In this document: positions 14,931-17,071 of the stretch, in pieces
Layout: every line of letters starts with the position of its first letter
How positions within the stretch are numbered: the first letter of the stretch is position 1
Assembly: GCA_947165805.1 (NCBI GenBank)
Contig: CAMVBT010000016.1
Coordinates: 1 to 17,071, forward strand
Direction of reading: 5' to 3'
DNA: 17,071 nt
Origin: an uncultured Clostridia bacterium
Lineage (GTDB): Bacteria; Bacillota; Clostridia; Oscillospirales; Ruminococcaceae
Notes under the pieces: generated by a model
What the model was told of the DNA's origin: nothing
What the model saw: the letters and a program-made list of their open reading frames with translations, nothing else
Databases searched by the model: none
Position numbers and translations under genes: made by a program

Positions 14931-15608
14931 TCACATCATTGCGAGTATTTCCGAAATATCAAGGAATATTACCGGCGCGACCTCACTGACATTCGCTTCG
15001 GCATAGCTCATAGCGTCGGGAATATCCGTCTCCGCGTCGATCATCGAAGCGAACGCGAGCCGCCGTTCAAGCGCAAGAGCCTGCGCCTGCGCGAGCGCTA
15101 TCCGCTTCTTTTTCAGCAGCTTTTTCAGCTCCTCGTCACGCTTGTCGCGCCGTTCTTTGAGCTCCTTCCAGTAGTCCTCTTTCTCTTCTTTCGTCAGCTT
15201 GCCCTCGCCTGTGGAATACTGTTCCACGCGGAAATGCTCCGGCTTGCTGCCGAATTGCAGGGTGTGGTACTGAGTGCCGCTTAATTGCCGGATCCCCGGC
15301 GGTACGGCTGCCGAGAACGCGTCGTGTATCCGGTCGAGCACCCACTTTTCATACTCCGGGTTCGCCTGCATTTCCCGATAGCCCGCGTCCGAGATGCTAA
15401 CGGCGTAGGTATCGCCAAGCTGCGACGGGTGCAGGACAAGCGAGGAAGCGCGGTCTTTGATGTACGCTTTGTAGTCTTCAAGAGACTGCTCATTCATGCA
15501 ATTGTCGAGCGCAGCCGCGAAATCCGAGCCTGTGGACTTCGGCGCGATACTTTCCGCAAACGCTTTCATATAGGCAGTCTGCGAGGACATGTAGATCGTG
15601 TTATTCAT
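14931..15608 (-). CDS. Uncharacterised soluble protein with a basic coiled-coil segment
   Basis: A 225-residue protein I cannot assign. The ATG at 15606-15608 follows AGGTGAT at a normal distance. The first 60 residues are polar (MNNTIYMSSQTAYMKAFAES). About 62-130 looks like a folded domain with the pattern TYAVSISDAGYREMQANPEY, then EKWVLDRIHDAF. About 137-188 is strongly charged and helical, probably a coiled coil, rich in Lys, Glu and Arg and then Ala, Leu and Gln. The C-terminus (210-225) is hydrophobic (VAPVIFLDISEILAMM) but too short for a typical membrane anchor. No signal peptide. It sits between two other small genes in the same direction: 13 bp after the acidic protein gene, with only the FliD-like ribosome binding site between its stop and the next start. 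I have seen similar 'xxMxxxPEYxxWVxDxI' patterns only in uncharacterised clostridial proteins. Confidence 0.75.
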   Translation of the reverse strand: MNNTIYMSSQTAYMKAFAESIAPKSTGSDFAAALDNCMNEQSLEDYKAYIKDRASSLVLHPSQLGDTYAVSISDAGYREMQANPEYEKWVLDRIHDAFSAAVPPGIRQLSGTQYHTLQFGSKPEHFRVEQYSTGEGKLTKEEKEDYWKELKERRDKRDEELKKLLKKKRIALAQAQALALERRLAFASMIDAETDIPDAMSYAEANVSEVAPVIFLDISEILAMM

Positions 15609-15621
15609 GTAATCACCTGTC

Positions 15622-16107
15622 TTACATCAGCGATGCCAGCGCTGTCGCCATTTCTTCCTGCGTGGTCGGCTCGCGGTCTTCGGCGCTGCTCATGCGGGAT
15701 TTCGCCTCTTGCAGCAGGTTTTCGGCAGCCGACACCGACGATTCGTCAACATCATACCCCTGCTCCTTGCCCGCGTCGCACTCGCGGAGATCTGACTGTA
15801 TCATGTCCATTACCGCCTGCACCTGTGACCGTGTTTTTGCGGCGGCGAGCATACGCGCGAGCTTCGCGGCGTTTATGCCCATGCTGACTCCGACACTCTC
15901 GGATTCGATCTCGTCGTCGCTCTCGGCTGTTTCTTCTTCCTGATTTTCTTCCGCGTTCGCGGCAAGCCCCTCGGCAGAGAATTCAACTCTGTCACGTTCC
16001 GGAGTTTCGGCAGATGTTTCTTCGGCAGTCTCCGCGTTATTATTGCGCTCATAGGTCTTTGCATATACATTTTCGTATTGCCGTATTCCGACAGTTGAAA
16101 TTGCCAT
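15622..16107 (-). CDS. Uncharacterised small acidic protein
   Basis: A 161-residue protein without a known family that I can name. A perfect AAGGAGGTGA lies 4 nt before the ATG at 16105-16107. Order: an N-terminal segment with spaced tyrosines (VGIRQYENVYAKTYERN), a long, very acidic and probably unstructured stretch rich in Glu (about 25-72) that contains DRVEFSAEGLAA, then a helical domain (about 76-140; INAAKLARMLAAAKTRSQVQAVMDM). The 'DxVxxSxxGL' sequence recalls phrases common in small flagellar regulators and hook-associated proteins, but it is too short to assign a family. No signal peptide or membrane segment. It is 12 bp after the first gene of the operon. It may be a regulator or chaperone-like partner of the other three proteins. 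Confidence 0.7.
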   Translation of the reverse strand: MAISTVGIRQYENVYAKTYERNNNAETAEETSAETPERDRVEFSAEGLAANAEENQEEETAESDDEIESESVGVSMGINAAKLARMLAAAKTRSQVQAVMDMIQSDLRECDAGKEQGYDVDESSVSAAENLLQEAKSRMSSAEDREPTTQEEMATALASLM

Positions 16108-16119
16108 ACGCTCACCTCC

Positions 16120-16596
16120 TTACGCCTTAACGTCCATAGGCTTCGGGGCGCGTATCGGGTCGGGAATAACAGCAACAGCCGTTTCCGCAGTCTCGCCGGA
16201 CTTCTCCGCGTCTGCGCTCTCCTTTTCGTCGGTTTTGGGAGCATTGCCGAAGTTATCGGTCTTCTCGGTCTTGTCCGCAGCCTTCTTCTCCGTTGTTTTC
16301 GCGGCTTCCTTTTCGTCCTCGCGGTCGGTGATCTCCGCGCGGTCGATGTTCTTGCGAAGCTCCTCGTTAGCATTCCCGAGCGTTTCGGACGCTTTCGACC
16401 TCAGATCATCTGCGTGAGCTGTTGTCTCTTCAAGCTCGGCTTGCTTCGCGCTCGTATCGGTCTTGACGGAGTGCTCGATCTCCGCTTTCAGCACACCCGC
16501 TTGTCCATCGTCCTTCTGAACGGCGCGCTGCTGCACCTGTGCCTGTTTGAGAGTTGTTCCCGCCGACATAAGAGCCGACATTGTGTTGGTCATCAT
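16120..16596 (-). CDS. Uncharacterised highly charged protein, first gene of the four-gene operon
   Basis: A 158-residue protein with no family I can recognise. The longest frame starts at a TTG (16620), but the ATG at 16594-16596 (next ATG at 16591-16593) is better: AAAGGA lies 9 nt before it. Residues 1-25 are helical and amphipathic (MMTNTMSALMSAGTTLKQAQ), about 35-105 is a charged helical segment likely to be a coiled coil, and about 95-140 is low-complexity Lys, Glu, Asp, Thr and Ala. The tail is Pro-rich (VIPDPIRAPKPMDVKA). No signal peptide or membrane segment. The promoter at 16702-16731 fits this gene and the three that follow. Low complexity means any database similarity should be treated with care. 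It is probably a real gene because of its spacing and signals. Confidence 0.68.
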   Translation of the reverse strand: MMTNTMSALMSAGTTLKQAQVQQRAVQKDDGQAGVLKAEIEHSVKTDTSAKQAELEETTAHADDLRSKASETLGNANEELRKNIDRAEITDREDEKEAAKTTEKKAADKTEKTDNFGNAPKTDEKESADAEKSGETAETAVAVIPDPIRAPKPMDVKA

Positions 16597-16600
16597 AGCA

Positions 16601-16687
16601 TCAGATCCTTTCGCGGGCAAGCGCCCGCCGGAAATCCGTAGTTATTCTCTGCAAGTGGATAATATTTCGCCCGTGGCGGCAGGTCAT
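16601..16687 (-). other. Upstream open frame in the leader of the four-gene operon, doubtful
   Basis: A 28-codon frame starts at the ATG at 16685-16687, with AGGTGG very close upstream, and stops 4 nt before the ATG of the first gene. It covers a GC hairpin (16613-16628; stem GCGGGC/GCCCGC) that lies next to the ribosome binding site of the first gene. Together they could tune translation, but there is no homology support. Confidence 0.2.
16613..16628 (-). promoter_or_regulatory. Leader hairpin next to the ribosome binding site of the four-gene operon
   Basis: GCGGGC (16613-16618) and GCCCGC (16623-16628) form a 6-bp GC stem with a 4-nt loop, ending one base before the AAAGGA of the first gene. 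It may protect the mRNA end or affect ribosome access. Confidence 0.35.
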
Positions 16688-16701
16688 TACCACCTGTGTT
16701 T

Positions 16702-16731
16702 ATTATATCGTCTCTATAGAACCAAAATCAA
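16702..16731 (-). promoter_or_regulatory. Promoter of the four-gene operon
   Basis: On the minus strand TTGATT (16726-16731), an 18-bp spacer and TATAAT (16702-16707). The predicted start is near 16695, about 100 nt before the first ATG. It lies in the 172-bp gap after the histidine kinase gene. Confidence 0.7.
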
Positions 16732-16741
16732 GTAAATTGCT

Positions 16742-16768
16742 GTGAAACACGTTTTTTATGTCGTGAAA
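16742..16768 (-). promoter_or_regulatory. Two direct repeats 21 bp apart upstream of the -35 box (possible response-regulator site)
   Basis: On the minus strand TTTCAC occurs at 16763-16768 and again at 16742-16747, 21 bp apart. Extended to nine bases the copies read TTTCACGAC and TTTCACAGC, separated by 12 bp. That spacing is typical of binding sites of LytTR-type regulators, although the sequence is not the AgrA consensus. The near repeat is 10 bp from the -35 box. Confidence 0.4.
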
Positions 16769-17071
16769 TCACTTTATCATCAGCATAACGGTAAGTGTGA
16801 AAACGCCGTCCTTGCAGCTTATCTCAACCCCGCCGCCGTACTTTTCGGCGGTATTTTTTATGTTCACAAGCCCGAAGCCGTGATTTTCGCGGTCGGCTTT
16901 CGTGGTCGCGGGAAGCTCCCCGCCGGACAAGTCTGCGCCCGTGCAGGAATTTGTGATCGTGATGACGAACGCGTTCTTCTTCCGCATTGACGAGATAGCG
17001 ATATTCCGCGCGTTTTCGGGGCATTTCTCCGCCGCTTCTATCGCGTTGTTCAGCGCGTTGTTGAGGATAAT
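16769..17071 (-). CDS. GHKL sensor histidine kinase (AgrC-like), C-terminal ATPase part only
   Basis: The last 100 residues of a protein that starts beyond the right edge. The frame shows the ATP-binding domain of GHKL kinases: an N-box at the very edge (IILNNALNNAIEAAEK), a beta segment (FVITITNSCTG) and the G-box (HGFGLVNIKNTAEKYGG). The GLxNIxxxxxKYxG pattern and the 'NALDNAIEA'-type N-box are typical of AgrC/ComD-like peptide-sensing kinases and of DUF4118-free GHKL kinases in Clostridia. The N-terminal sensor, probably multi-pass, and a partner response regulator are not in the window. It ends 37 bp before the -35 box of the four-gene operon, same direction, with no clear terminator between, so some read-through is possible. 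Confidence 0.85.
   Translation of the reverse strand: MILNNALNNAIEAAEKCPENARNIAISSMRKKNAFVITITNSCTGADLSGGELPATTKADRENHGFGLVNIKNTAEKYGGGVEISCKDGVFTLTVMLMIK

Overview
The window looks like a chromosomal segment of a gut or rumen Clostridia, most likely Ruminococcus or a close Oscillospiraceae relative. The reasons are moderately GC-rich coding sequence, strong AGGAGG-type ribosome binding sites, -35/-10 promoters close to the housekeeping consensus, lipoproteins with a Thr/Ala-rich linker after the lipobox, and a sugar transporter of the LplA/LplB/YtcP type without its own ATPase. The genus is an inference. All genes but one (a LacI-family regulator) are on the minus strand, so they are transcribed from high to low coordinates. 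I saw no tRNA, rRNA, CRISPR array, insertion sequence or phage gene.

Region 1 (1-6277, minus) is a probable five-gene operon: a GltD-like Fe-S/FAD/NAD(P) oxidoreductase, a small polytopic membrane protein, two carbohydrate ABC permeases (LplB-like and YtcP-like) and an unusually long solute-binding lipoprotein that runs off the left edge. It starts from a near-consensus promoter at 6466-6494. Region 2 (6278-7721) is the divergent control region plus a LacI-family regulator on the plus strand. Three 14-bp operator-like palindromes lie there: one at the transporter promoter start point, one in its leader and one just after the regulator's own promoter.

Region 3 (7701-9602, minus) holds two translationally coupled right-handed beta-helix proteins: a DUF3737 protein, then a pectin methylesterase without a signal peptide. 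They have their own consensus promoter, with a perfect 22-bp palindrome just upstream. The pectinesterase beside an LplB/YtcP-type transporter and a LacI regulator suggests a locus for pectin or rhamnogalacturonan oligosaccharides: import, then cytoplasmic de-esterification.

Region 4 (9618-14126, minus) pairs a NagZ-type GH3 beta-N-acetylglucosaminidase lipoprotein with a CstA-type transporter whose reading frame continues into a complete PPP-type phosphatase. This apparent transporter-phosphatase fusion is one of the more unusual things here, but a one-base indel could also have made it.

Region 5 (14189-16731, minus) is a compact four-gene operon of small, soluble, charged proteins. Three I cannot assign to a family; the last resembles the C-terminal part of the flagellar cap protein FliD. 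Its promoter is preceded by two direct repeats exactly 21 bp apart, next to the 3' end of an AgrC-like GHKL histidine kinase (region 6, 16769 to the right edge). That arrangement suggests, but does not prove, control of the operon by a LytTR-type two-component system. This uncharacterised operon is the best candidate in the window for an undescribed system.
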